Origin: Beroe forskalii
Lineage: Eukaryota > Ctenophora > Nuda > Beroida > Beroidae
Direction: 5' to 3'
Length of the DNA: 64,000 nt
Assembly: GCA_011033025.1 (NCBI GenBank)
Contig: WFMF01000048.1
Location: forward strand, 124,001 to 188,000
In this document: in pieces, positions 48,095 to 57,399 of the stretch
Layout: every line of letters starts with the position of its first letter
Position numbering within the stretch: the first letter of the stretch is position 1
Program-made: the position numbers and the translations under genes
Notes under the pieces: model-generated
Seen by the model: only the letters and a program-made list of their open reading frames with translations
The model's database searches: none
Told to the model about the DNA's origin: nothing

Positions 48095-48690
48095 ACCATT
48101 GATCTTCAAGATATAACTTGTTAATTGTTGTTGATAGAGAAAAAATATTTCAGAGCATTCAAGACCTAATGAAAACCATTAACTAGTAGTAGCAGAATAG
48201 TAGAATATTTTTGACATATCAACTCAAACATTCAAAAAACTCAGACATGGTACTATAAAATAACCTGAAATTCTAAATAATTCTCAAGGGTCATAAATTA
48301 AACTCATGTATAATACCCAAATTGTATTGCAAGATTACATCTCATCATTTATTATTGATTTCAGTTGTTTTTGGATCTCACATCATTGTGTGAAAATGGC
48401 AATTGAGGCTGGAATAGCCGTGTTTAATTTTGTAGAATCAATTTGTCTAAATCCTGATGTCCTTGACAGTAACGAATGGACAGCTGCAGCATTGAGCATT
48501 TATAGCTATAAAATGACCATTTCAGTTTATTTGAATCTCCCAGTTATTCTTCATTTATCTCAGATTAAAAACCAACTACAATAATCAATAAGACACAAAT
48601 TCAATAACATGAAACCTTCCCACTGCACAATGAAGTTGTTAAGTTGGTTACATGTAGCTCTCAAAGTGAGAAGGCATTGATTCATTACGG
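48095..48690. promoter_or_regulatory. 5' flank of the MICU-like gene
   Basis: AT-rich, with no recognised core promoter motif. Assigned by position upstream of the minus-strand start. Confidence 0.3.
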
Positions 48691-48744
48691 TGGCGTGTCG
48701 AACTCATATATGCGCGGCTTTTCAATGCGCGGCGTAATAGTGCG

Positions 48745-48779
48745 CGGCTCGCTGCCTGTAATTAACAGGCAGCGAGCCG
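48745..48779. repeat. Perfect 15-nt-arm hairpin
   Basis: CGGCTCGCTGCCTGT and its exact complement, separated by AATTA. Confidence 0.95.
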
Positions 48780-48803
48780 TTATGGATATAGAAACCCCTC
48801 CAA

Positions 48804-48875
48804 GCAAAAACTTTTCAATACATCCTAGATTTCAATATTGAATTATTGAAATAGGATGTATTGAAAAGTTTTTGC
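48804..48875. repeat. 23-nt-arm palindrome
   Basis: Arms 48804-48826 and 48853-48875 are exact complements (GCAAAAACTTTTCAATACAT...); the centre is also partly self-complementary (TTTCAATA...TATTGAAA type). Confidence 0.95.
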
Positions 48876-48929
48876 GAAAATCAGTAGTCCTCAAATTTGA
48901 TATCAAATTTGAGGGCTACTGATTTTCGC
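48874..48929. repeat. 27-nt-arm palindrome
   Basis: GCGAAAATCAGTAGTCCTC...GAGGGCTACTGATTTTCGC with almost no loop (TTGATATCAA centre) and one mismatch. It overlaps the preceding palindrome by two bases. Confidence 0.95.
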
Positions 48930-49245
48930 ATGGAAATTGGATATAGAAAGCCCGGACTCCTGGATACAAAAAGGCCGCGCGCTTCCCCTTTGTCAGACGT
49001 TGTCTGACCATTATTTCAGTGGACGCGCGCGCTTCGCGCGCGCGCCCACCGAAGGCGAAGGGGTCAGACGACGTCTGACAACTTCCCCTAACCAGGGGTG
49101 TCGCGCCGCGCACTCTGTGCTGTGCTCAAAACCAGGGCACTGGTTAGGGCAAGCCGTGCGCGCGTAAGAAATTAAGCATTTGTTGTCTGACGTTGACAGA
49201 CGGACCCTCTCGAGAATCAGCGCCGCGCGCGGCGCTGATTTTGAT
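48930..49245. mobile_element. GC-rich nested foldback element
   Basis: TTTGTCAGACGTTGTCTGAC (48990-49010) pairs with GTCAGACGACGTCTGACAA (49063-49082) around a GCGCGCGCGCTTCGCGCGCGCGC hairpin. Next come CCCCTAACCAGGGG...CCTGGTTAGGG and then AATCAGCGCCGCGCGCGGCG near 49213-49239. Same modules as at 18.5, 30.8 and 43.4 kb. Confidence 0.7.
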
Positions 49246-49296
49246 GGATTTCTCCCATCCCTGCACGCAACACTCGGAGGTTTGGAGGGTCGTGTT

Positions 49297-49545
49297 TCGG
49301 TATGTCTCCCATATAAACGGGGCTGAGTGACGTCACAGATCTAAACGTCAATTTTTCTGTATCCTAAACCGAATCATGATCCTAACCAGACCCCTAACCT
49401 TAATGCTTATCCTAAACCTAACAAATCCTGACCCTAACCAAAACTCTAACCTTACTGCTTAAAGCGCTAGATGCGCTTAATTATATTTTTCTGAGTGACG
49501 TCATTGTCATAGATAATGAAGGCTCCCGTTTATATGGGAGACTGA
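49297..49545. mobile_element. Inverted-repeat element with telomere-like interior
   Basis: GTCTCCCATATAAACGGG and its complement CCCGTTTATATGGGAGAC bound the segment, with GAGTGACGTCA inside each end. Between them lie repeated CCTAACC, CCTAAACC and CCCTAACC blocks (49365-49465) resembling degenerate CCCTAA telomere repeats. Confidence 0.7.
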
Positions 49546-49619
49546 CCCGTGTTTCCCCGCGGAAAACGTTGTGTGCGCGGCGGATGGTAGGGTAACATCC
49601 TACAACGCTGATTCTATTT

Positions 49620-51062
49620 CAACCAAACATCATCAATGAAAATTAGGTTACATATGAATGTGGTGAATTGTGAATAGGTTAGTACCTAACTAGATATCAA
49701 AATAAGAACCATTAGAATATTTGAATTAATAAGAAATATTTCTTCAAGACATCAATCTGCAAGACCATTAGAATCAATGGTTTTAGTTTATTTTTTCCAA
49801 TTGTAAATAATGCATTTACAGAGTTTTCATTTACCTTATTGCACTTGTAGGTTGTACCTTCGCCTCACAAATAGGAGCCATCATATTATTGATTGAGCAA
49901 TTATTGTAAACCAACAATTAAAATGAGTTTACACTGATATCTGCCTCCAGAATTGTATACCAATTGAAATTCCTGATGAGCAAGAATAAATACTCAATTA
50001 AATAGTTTATGTTAGTCATTCTATGCAGTATATAAACATTTTAATGATATACTATGTCACTGTCAATTGCCAGGTTTCACAAAACTTTAATGATAAACTT
50101 CAGACTTTTTTTCAAAAAATATTTTTACTTCAGATATACTTCTCCTTTGTAGAAAAATACAGTCATCTTTGAAGTCAAGATAATATACTTTTTTCTAGTT
50201 CATTTATTGTTACTGCAATACACCATTCATTATGGATGTTTGGTGCTTTCTCAATCTATATTTTACTTATGAAGTCACATTTTGTGTTTTTTCTCTGTAC
50301 GTCATGCCCCATGACAATGCAAGAAAAGAGGAAAAATGCACCTGCAGATTAATTGCGGATGCATTCATTTCTGTCTAATGCTGTTTTGAGTATGCTGCTC
50401 AGTATGTTTTGATCTGATTGGAATTTTTTAATGCAGTAAAAAGTGTTCAAGCAATTTGATTTGTGGGCTTCCAATTTGCACTCAGTGCTGCTACGCAGCA
50501 CCGAGTGAGCTGTATATGCTTATATGCAGGCCCAATGGGCATGCTAGTATTTTTATAATATTTGACTCTCTTTGGAGATTTTTCACATTTCTATGCAGTA
50601 TTCAACCAATAAACACAAAGACTGCAGCAATGCACCAAATGATCTTTTTTTTTTTTTTTTCTCCAGGATTGTTAGATCCTAAAATAAATCCTGTTTGTCT
50701 TTTTCCTCACATGATAACAGTCTCAACAAGTAGTTTTACCTGGTTTATGTCTGCTAACTAATTGTGTCAGCAAAATATATCTAGTGTTCTTTACTAGTGT
50801 TCTTAACATATTAACATGAACATTGTAATTTGTTATTGAACTCACATATCTTCAAATGTACAACACAACACATATTGAATCAACTGAGAATGTTGTATCA
50901 CACTTGATGGAGTTCCTGAAGAAGAGATATTTTTCTCAAAACTGACAGTTGAATAGCAGTGCAAAGTGTATGGGTCTTTGATTTCATATTTGAGAATTTC
51001 TGTGTTTCACTGAAATCATCAATCACTTCAAACTCAAATTTGAGGTAGGGAAGGATAGCAAA
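49620..51062. other. Upstream region of CCT3
   Basis: AT-rich, with a T18 run near 50646. No gene or recognised promoter motif. The CCT3 5' UTR may lie here. Confidence 0.4.
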
Positions 51063-51164
51063 ATGCAGGCTCCTATGCTTGTGTTGAAGAATACATCAAA
51101 GAGAGAAAGCGGTCGCAAAGTCCAGATCAGCAATATCCAAGCTGCAAAGACTATCAGTGATGTG
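51063..51164 (+). CDS. CCT3: CCT3 exon 1
   Basis: 34 codons, starting MQAPMLVL and running to ISDV. The end is set by homology. The sequence continues with the first 10 nt of exon 2 (ATCAGAACCT) and then diverges into intron. The only nearby GT (51162) would delete one conserved residue. Confidence 0.75.
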
Positions 51165-54100
51165 ATCAGAACCTTATCTAACTTATGTATTTGAAATATA
51201 TTGTTCATTGGGCTCACAATAAGGAGCAGGTTACACCGTGGGTATAACTAAGTAGATTAATTAATTGATTAATTATGTATTATGATGTGCCACTATAATA
51301 TAAAAGTTTAAATTATTATTATTATTATCAGCTCTTTTTAATTGAAGCCCACAAATTGACCATGTTTACATTTAATACAGTACCTAATACTTCATATAAA
51401 AGATCTAATATGTTTCAGATCAGAACCTGTCTTGGTCCAAAAGCTATGCTCAAGATGCTGATGGATCCCATGGGTGGGATTGTGATGACAAATGATGGCA
51501 ATGCCATCCTCCGTGAAATCCAAGTGCAGCACCCTGCTGCCAAGAGCATGATTGAAATCAGTCGGACTCAGGATGAGGAAGTTGGAGATGGGACCACCAG
51601 TGTGATCATCCTTGCTGGAGAACTCCTAAAGGTTGCAGAACCATTCCTTCTGGAAAACATGCACCCCACTGTGGTAATTGCAGCTTACAGACAAGCACTG
51701 GAGGATGCAGTGGATATCATGAGAAAGGATTTGGCTACTGCTGTTGACATCAATAATAGGGCGGAGATGATTAAGATCATCAAATCCAGCTTGGGGACTA
51801 AATTCTCTTTGGTTCCCTCCTATGATGTTATGCTGCATGTTATACATATCTAAATTTTGTCCATTACAGTAGTATGTAAGGGCAGACAAATGGTATGTCT
51901 ATCTATAGCTCTATCAATGTGAATTAATATCTCCTCAGCTTGGGGACTAAATTCATGAAAGGATGGAATGACCTGGCATGTGGAATTGCTCTTGATGCAG
52001 TGAAATGTGTTCATATTGAGGACAGAGGTCACAAAGAAATTGACATCAAACGTTATGCTAAAGTTGAGAAGGTATACAGTAATATTCTGCCATAAAACAA
52101 CAGATGTGTTTATCATATCGATTATTGTCTGAAGAAATGTGAATTGCTATTAGAATTTTAGGACTAAATTATGACTAAATCCCATTTTTTGCAGGTTCCT
52201 GGTGGCAGCATTGACATGTCAGAGATCCTGGATGGAGTAATGTTCAACAAGGATGTCACTCACACTGGCATGAAGAGACGTATTGAAAACCCAAGGTTCA
52301 TTTACTTCAAGCTAATATTCAAATATAAGACGTTATTTAATAATATCAACATGCTGTTGGCTGTATTCCAATTTCGATGATATGTGTGGATATATTAACA
52401 ACATCTAGCCGACTGATTCTGGTGTGATTCAAGCTATATCTTCACCCTCACTTCCACAGAATCGTCATGTTGGACTGCAACTTGGAGTACAAGAAGGGAG
52501 AGTCCCAGACTAACCTCGAGTTTATGCAAGAAACGGACTTCAGACGCATTCTGCAACTGGAGGAGGACTACATCAAGCAGATCTGTGATGACGTCATTGC
52601 TCTCAAGCCTGACCTTGTTCTTACAGGTTTGTTAATATAGGAAGCAAACGTAAGCCAAGGTGAATTAATCAAAGTCCCAATTTTCCAATCTTATCTCACG
52701 ATATTGGTGAAAACAACACTCTAAAATATTATACCCCTGAAAGGAATGTCTCACAACTAACAACCCCCTCCTACCTGCACCCCCTCATAAGATACCCTGA
52801 AAGGAATGTTTCACATCAACACCCCCCCCCTCATAAGATACCACTGAAAGGATTATTTCACAACTAATACCCCTGAAGGGAATGTCATACAACTAACACC
52901 CACCCCCTCTCCCCAGAGAAAGGCGTGTCTGATCTAGCGCAGCACTTCCTCCTGAAAGCCGGAATCAGCGCCATCCGGCGTCTCCGTAAGAGTGACATGA
53001 ACAGGGTCGCCCGGGCCGTGGGAGGGCAGATCGTGCACCGGACTGACGAACTTAAGGAGGCCGACGTGGGCACCAACTGCGGACTCTTCGAGGTGATGTT
53101 TGCTCTCTGTAGTCTACCCTGGGGGAAAATTTGCCGTTTTATGAAAGTGATGGTGTGTGAAATATTCTAATGTTTTAACCTATCTGAACTGTGCAGGATT
53201 CTCACCGCCCCTATACCTCAGATCAAGAAGTTCGGTGACGAGTACTTCACCTTCCTCACTAAGTGTAAGGAGCCTAAAGCTTGCACTATCCTGCTGAGGG
53301 GTGCTAGTAAGGACGTTCTGATGGAGGTGGAGAGGAACCTCCAGGATGCTATGAACGTGGCTAGGAACGTCATGATGGACCCTTACCTCGTGAGTTGATG
53401 TTGCTAACTCACATGTCATGTGGTGACACCGTCCTGCAAAAAACTCCTTCGATATTGCGTGTGGGTGAGAATGTGTGACAGTTTCTTCATCAGTCACTTA
53501 TTTGCTGACTTGCTAAGAGTTATTTCTCTACAGGTGCCAGGAGGTGGAGCAGTGGAGGCCTCCCTGGCTCACAGACTCATGGAGAAGTCTAAAGCTATCC
53601 AGGGAGTGGGACAGTGGCCCTACAGGGCCCTCGCTGAGGCCCTCAAAGTCATCCCCAAGACCCTAATGCAGGTGAACATGCTTCGTTAATATCATTATTA
53701 CCGAGTACCTGACAACATTAGCAAGGTTACATTGTCAATGTATCAGGTATCTACTTTATCAAATAGAGTCCATGGTAGAAGAGAAGCACCTATAACAAAT
53801 CCCTCATGTTTCAGAAACCCCTGTATTCTGTAACCAATCCCTCGTGTTTCAGAAGCCCCTGTAACCAATCCCTCGTGTTTCAGAAGCCCCTATAACCAAT
53901 CCCTCGTGTTTCAGAACTGTGGAGTGAACACTATCCGTACCATGACGACCCTCACAGCTAAGCACGCCACTGGTGGCACCACGTGGGGCGTTGACGGAGA
54001 TACTGGCGACATCGTCGACATGAACGACTTCGGCGTTTGGGACACCTTCCAGGTTGGATAAGTTGGATAATGGCGTCAGTTGTTTTGCTCGTTGTCGGAT

Positions 54101-54402
54101 ACTTTTGTGTCCTAAATTCTATTTCTTGATATTATCATGTGAAAGGTATGTACAAAATTAGACAAGTTTGGTACGTTTCTAGGCTAAGTGCCTTTGCTAT
54201 TTTCCATGGATATTTTGTAAGGTATACGCCCAACCCCCAGGTAAAATCACAAGTTCTGAAGACAGCCATTGAGACCGCTATCCTCTTACTGCGTATAGAC
54301 GATATCGTGAGTGGTGTCAAGAAGCAATCAGACATCGAGGCTGAGAAAATGGCGGGCAAATTCCAAGAACAGCAGCCTCAGGAGCCCGCAGGCGAGGAAT
54401 AA
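51063..54402 (+). CDS. CCT3: T-complex protein 1 subunit gamma (CCT3), complete
   Basis: Ten exons give 551 residues (about 545 is usual): 51063-51164, 51419-51789, 51939-52071, 52195-52295, 52460-52626, 52917-53092, 53222-53389, 53534-53671, 53915-54052 and 54241-54402. CCT3 is one of eight subunits of the cytosolic TRiC ring, which folds actin, tubulin and other proteins using ATP. Diagnostic segments: TKRESGRKVQ-like start, LGPKAMLKMLMDPMGG, TNDGNAILREIQ, the ATP motif GDGTTSV, KDVTH..M, LEYKKGESQT, DLAQHFL, DEYFTF, ACTILLRGASK, VPGGGA and LLLRIDDIVSG. Introns 3-9 are GT-AG. Introns 1 and 2 are not, if the conserved protein is kept. The tail QEQQPQEPAGEE is lineage specific. Confidence 0.95.
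51419..51789 (+). CDS. CCT3: CCT3 exon 2
   Basis: 371 nt after ATGTTTCAG, holding the GDGTTSV ATP site. It must end in phase 2 at TCCAG. The DNA goes on with the first 16 nt of exon 3 (CTTGGGGACTAAATTC) instead of a GT. Confidence 0.85.
51939..52071 (+). CDS. CCT3: CCT3 exon 3
   Basis: 133 nt from CTCCTCAG to AAG|GTATAC. Encodes WNDLACGIALDAVK..IEDRGHKEIDIKRYAKVEK. Confidence 0.9.
52195..52295 (+). CDS. CCT3: CCT3 exon 4
   Basis: 101 nt from TTTTTTGCAG to CCAAG|GTTCAT. Encodes VPGGSIDMSEILDGVMFNKD. The donor is weak. Confidence 0.9.
52460..52626 (+). CDS. CCT3: CCT3 exon 5
   Basis: 167 nt. Encodes IVMLDCNLEYKKGESQT through KPDLVLT, phase 2 to 1. Confidence 0.9.
52725..52916 (+). repeat. 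Tandem repeat forming the 3' end of CCT3 intron 5
   Basis: Three to four degenerate units of about 35-60 nt (CCCTGAAAGGAATGT(C/T)TCACA, CCCCCTCATAAGATACC) run into the pyrimidine tract CCCCCTCTCCCCAG. Confidence 0.75.
52917..53092 (+). CDS. CCT3: CCT3 exon 6
   Basis: 176 nt. Encodes EKGVSDLAQHFLLKAG..AIRRLRKSD..RTDELKEADVG, ends GAG|GTGATG, phase 0. Confidence 0.9.
53222..53389 (+). CDS. CCT3: CCT3 exon 7
   Basis: 168 nt from ATACCTCAG to CTC|GTGAGT. Encodes IKKFGDEYFTFL..ACTILLRGASKDVLMEVE. Confidence 0.95.
53534..53671 (+). CDS. CCT3: CCT3 exon 8
   Basis: 138 nt. Encodes VPGGGAVEASLAHRLMEKSK..WPYRALAEALKVIPKTLMQ. Confidence 0.95.
53790..53914 (+). repeat. Tandemly duplicated 3' splice site, CCT3 intron 8
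   Basis: AATCCCTCGTGTTTCAGAA occurs four times (one copy variant), putting CAG|AA acceptors after 53814, 53852, 53883 and 53914. Units are 38, 31 and 31 nt, so any acceptor but the last meets an early stop or frameshift. Confidence 0.9.
53915..54052 (+). CDS. CCT3: CCT3 exon 9
   Basis: 138 nt. Encodes NCGVNTIRTMTTLTAKH..TWGVDGDTGDIVDMNDFGVWD. Confidence 0.95.
54241..54402 (+). CDS. CCT3: CCT3 exon 10
   Basis: 53 codons plus TAA. Encodes ETAILLLRIDDIVSGVKK and a Gln/Glu/Pro-rich tail. Confidence 0.95.
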   Translation, partial: VKSQVLKTAIETAILLLRIDDIVSGVKKQSDIEAEKMAGKFQEQQPQEPAGEE

Positions 54403-54772
54403 TCTCAGCCCGGAGGAATCTCCCGCCCCCTTTTTGGAGGACCCTCCCGCCCCCTTTTTATTTTTATTCTCCCTCCCCCCTCCCAATGCGTATTTGTGTA
54501 TTTTTGCTATCACAATCTCCCCAAGTAACCTCCGTAGATGCTCTTTATACACTGGTGTATATTGTACAATGTACACAATACATTTCAATGTATTCTAAGG
54601 TGTGTATTTAAGCATTTACGTAACAAAACTCCTGACATGATCAAACTTACGCAGTTTCGATTGGCATATTTGTGAGTTTTGTTTATCTATTTGTAAAGTT
54701 TATTTAATGGTTCATTTTGCTAGCAAACGTGTCTGAATTTTAATTGTTATGAAGTTATGAATGAGTCCAGTG

Positions 54773-54778
54773 AATAAA
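54773..54778 (+). terminator. CCT3 polyadenylation signal
   Basis: AATAAA about 370 nt after the stop codon, followed by a G/T-rich stretch. Confidence 0.7.
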
Positions 54779-54959
54779 AATTAGGGATTGGGAGTGATCA
54801 TTGGGGAGTTGAAATGGAAGGGAATTTATTTAAAGTGAATTGAGAGGGGATTGTGGTTGAGGAGTTGAATTTTCAGTAATTGGCAGTACTTAAATGTAAA
54901 CTGTAGCACTCCGTTTGTAAGTTACAGGAAAAGCCGAGACGTGTCTGTGGAATATGATA

Positions 54960-55543
54960 CCTTAGTACAGAATATTTATACATCACAATATTTATACGAA
55001 TTTTGATTTCTTCGTATAAATTTCATGTCGTATAAAATTTATGAAGTATAAATTATGTGTCGTACAAATTTTCCATTCTTGTCGCCACTTGATCTGACTG
55101 TCAACCGTACATTGAAACCTATTGAACAGGATGCTAGTGCTGAGTCTATTAGTGCTGAGATTACTGGTCTATTGCTTAAAATTTCCCCACGAATAGATGA
55201 TATCAAAGTAAATACAGGAAAAGCTGTCCTTCGAACTCCGCATGCAAAGACTATATCAAAGGCTTTCACTTACTTTAATACACCAGAAGGAAAGCGAAAT
55301 ATTTTACATGGATGGTCTGCAGCTGGTATCGCTAACGCAGTGAAAAGAATACTTGATACTCAAAACATAAGGGATACTGATGGCTTACTGCTCAGTGGAC
55401 CCGTTCTCTTTTCTCCAAATTTTTAACTGAATTCATCAAACCGAATTTCTATTTTCTTGGTGACTGACAAAATCGTATAAATTTAATGTCGTATAAATAA
55501 TATCCGTATAAAATTCGTGACGTATAAATATTCTGTACTAAGG
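54960..55543. mobile_element. 584-bp pogo-like element with TA target duplication
   Basis: The left end CCTTAGTACAGAATATTTAT and the right end ATAAATATTCTGTACTAAGG are inverted repeats flanked by TA on both sides (54958-54959, 55544-55545), as in Tc1/mariner-type insertions. Sub-terminal CGTATAAA(A/T)TT motifs repeat on both sides. The interior is the fragment at 55055-55426. Confidence 0.85.
55055..55426 (+). pseudogene. C-terminal fragment of a pogo/Tigger-like DDE transposase
   Basis: The open frame of 123 codons contains PLDLTVNRTLK, IDDIKVN, LRTPHAKTISKAFTYF and ILHGWSAAGI. These match the order LDLTVN..., V(D)..., KPLHA.W, GWKAAGI known from the end of DDE transposases of the pogo group. 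The catalytic DDE core is missing, so the element depends on a partner or is dead. Its start is within the terminal region and may not be a true ATG use. Confidence 0.7.
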
Positions 55544-55545
55544 TA

Positions 55546-56819
55546 ACTTCTTCCCCTGGCCAGGGCGGGCGCCACCTGGCCAGTTATTTAAACTTCACAA
55601 TATTCAGAAGGTATGTGACCATTGACTGCGTCAGAAATTCTTCTCTATCCTGTTCCGGTTCATTATTAAAATATTTGATTACAAAATGCTTATTTTTGTC
55701 ACAAATTGGCGTCTTTCCGGCACGCGCTCCTTCTCTTTGCACTTATTCTCTGTAAAACATATCTTGTTTGTACATGTAGACCAAGATAGTAAACTGATAT
55801 AGACCTAATCATGCCTTATTTGGAATAATATATCATGGAAGATGAATATAAACAAACGAATTAAAAGTCTTCCCTGCACGTTCTCCCGGAAATTCGGCCT
55901 TTTTATAAGCAGATTTTACTGACAATATGACGTCATATAATTATAACTATAAACTTATAAATGTAACATTTCATATATTCATGTTTTGTAATTGTAAAAA
56001 CGGCGTGTTAGTAAAACATGTGTTTCCAAACATATTCTATATTTCAGATAATCGCATTTCTAACTCACGTTTATGTGGTTAGCAGAGTAACCACAGCACT
56101 TTCTACGTTTTAAAACCCCCACCACTTCTCTCGAACTGGTTGCGATCAATACACTCATTTATCACTCGCAGCAGTAAATACACGGCATTAACATAGCTTA
56201 GAGTTGCGAGTTGATGAGATCTATCTAGTTCATTCTGTGCGCCACTTGTATTGTGTGCTATCAAAATGACTCGAGTTTTAAAGAGCTGACATTCGTTATG
56301 TCGTGGGGTTCCCTTTTCTCATGCGTATTGTGCATCCTAATCTACCTATACTCTCCTTATGATGTACTGGTTATAGGCCATCGTTTCGATGTATTTGTGC
56401 ATATAAATCTCGGCTTCGCCTCTTCTAACATAGTTTGTGCTAAAAGGCATCTCAACGCTACACTCTAACTATGTTAAATTCGATAAACAAACATAATAAT
56501 AAATATCCTAAACAGTGCCAGTGATCTATCATTTGTTATAGATTAAATTTATGCAATATTCCCATCTATTTGAAACAAGAAATATACTTTAATGTATAAC
56601 GTGTTTGCCCCTCCCCCCGAATAATTACATAATATTACACTTCACATTTACTTGCAAATAAACTCCCTCTTCACATTTACTTGCAAATAAACTCCCTCTG
56701 CCCTGAAGAGCACTTTTTATGTGCACCCCGCTCCGTGTTTTGGCTGCATCCACAACACGTTCCGTAAAATCAGTAGTACATCGCAAGCACCGTGTCTTTT
56801 GTTATATTTCCCTGGTCCG
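55546..56819. other. Gene-free interval
   Basis: AT-rich, with a small foldback at CTGGCCAGGGCG...CACCTGGCCAG (55556-55580) and a perfect 29-bp tandem duplication near 56640-56700 (CTTCACATTTACTTGCAAAT). No gene seen. Confidence 0.5.
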
Positions 56820-57000
56820 CCAATCAGAGAGCAGCGTCCATGTCACGTGACCCTGGAATAGAAAGGTCACGTGATCTGTCCGCAGGAGTTTATACATAGA
56901 ATAGTGCAGTGGACAATGGCTCTCTCGCGCCACTCTCCGACTGCCATTTCGTTACGGATTTCTCGGGGGCTTTCATCTAACTCAAGAGAAAGAGAAAGCT
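56820..57000 (+). promoter_or_regulatory. Candidate promoter: CCAAT box and two CACGTG boxes
   Basis: CCAAT at 56820-56824 and CACGTG at 56844-56849 and 56868-56873 in a locally GC-richer stretch, followed within 330 nt by a possible 5' exon with a GTAAAA donor (57192). Confidence 0.45.
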
Positions 57001-57167
57001 AATTATAGAGTCTCGTTTTTTACGTGTTTTACGTTGAATTTAAAATAATATTTAGTATTCACGTTTTTTTGTAAGTAGTTTCCCTAATTTTACGTACTGT
57101 CATATTATATTTGATGTGATCGGAAATATTAATTAGTGAGAAAAGCTGAAGCAGAGGGGACCGAAGA

Positions 57168-57387
57168 ATGCTTGATATGCTGAAAGTACAGGTAAAATAC
57201 GTTTTTGTAAACTTATCTATACAACTTCAATAATTGAATATTTTGTATCGTCTATGTAACAGAAAATTGATTTAGTTGAATCACAGAATTTCTTTACTTT
57301 TGTTTGTAGATGGAAATCCATCACACATGTGGGAAGTGTGACAGTTGGATCCATAACAGAACTACAGATTATTCAAGCCTTTTACTG
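57168..57387 (+). CDS. Possible 5' exons of the last gene
   Basis: ATG at 57168 opens 8 codons to CAG|GTAAAA (57191). A second exon could be 57310-57387 (TTTGTAG| to CTG|GTATTA) in the same phase, encoding HHTCGKCDSWIH. It would join in frame to 61276. Not supported by homology, and these could equally be 5' UTR. Confidence 0.25.
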
Positions 57388-57399
57388 GTATTATTCACC

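Noticed and set aside
51356-51418. Coding continuation upstream of CCT3 exon 2
   Set aside because: The frame opens at a chance ATG in intron 1, and its residues do not match the CCT family until the acceptor at 51418.
53188-53221. Alternative start of CCT3 exon 7 at TGTGCAG (ILTAPIPQ reading)
   Set aside because: It would add residues absent from the family and shift the frame relative to exon 6. The CCTCAG acceptor at 53221 joins GLFE directly to IKKFGDEY as expected.
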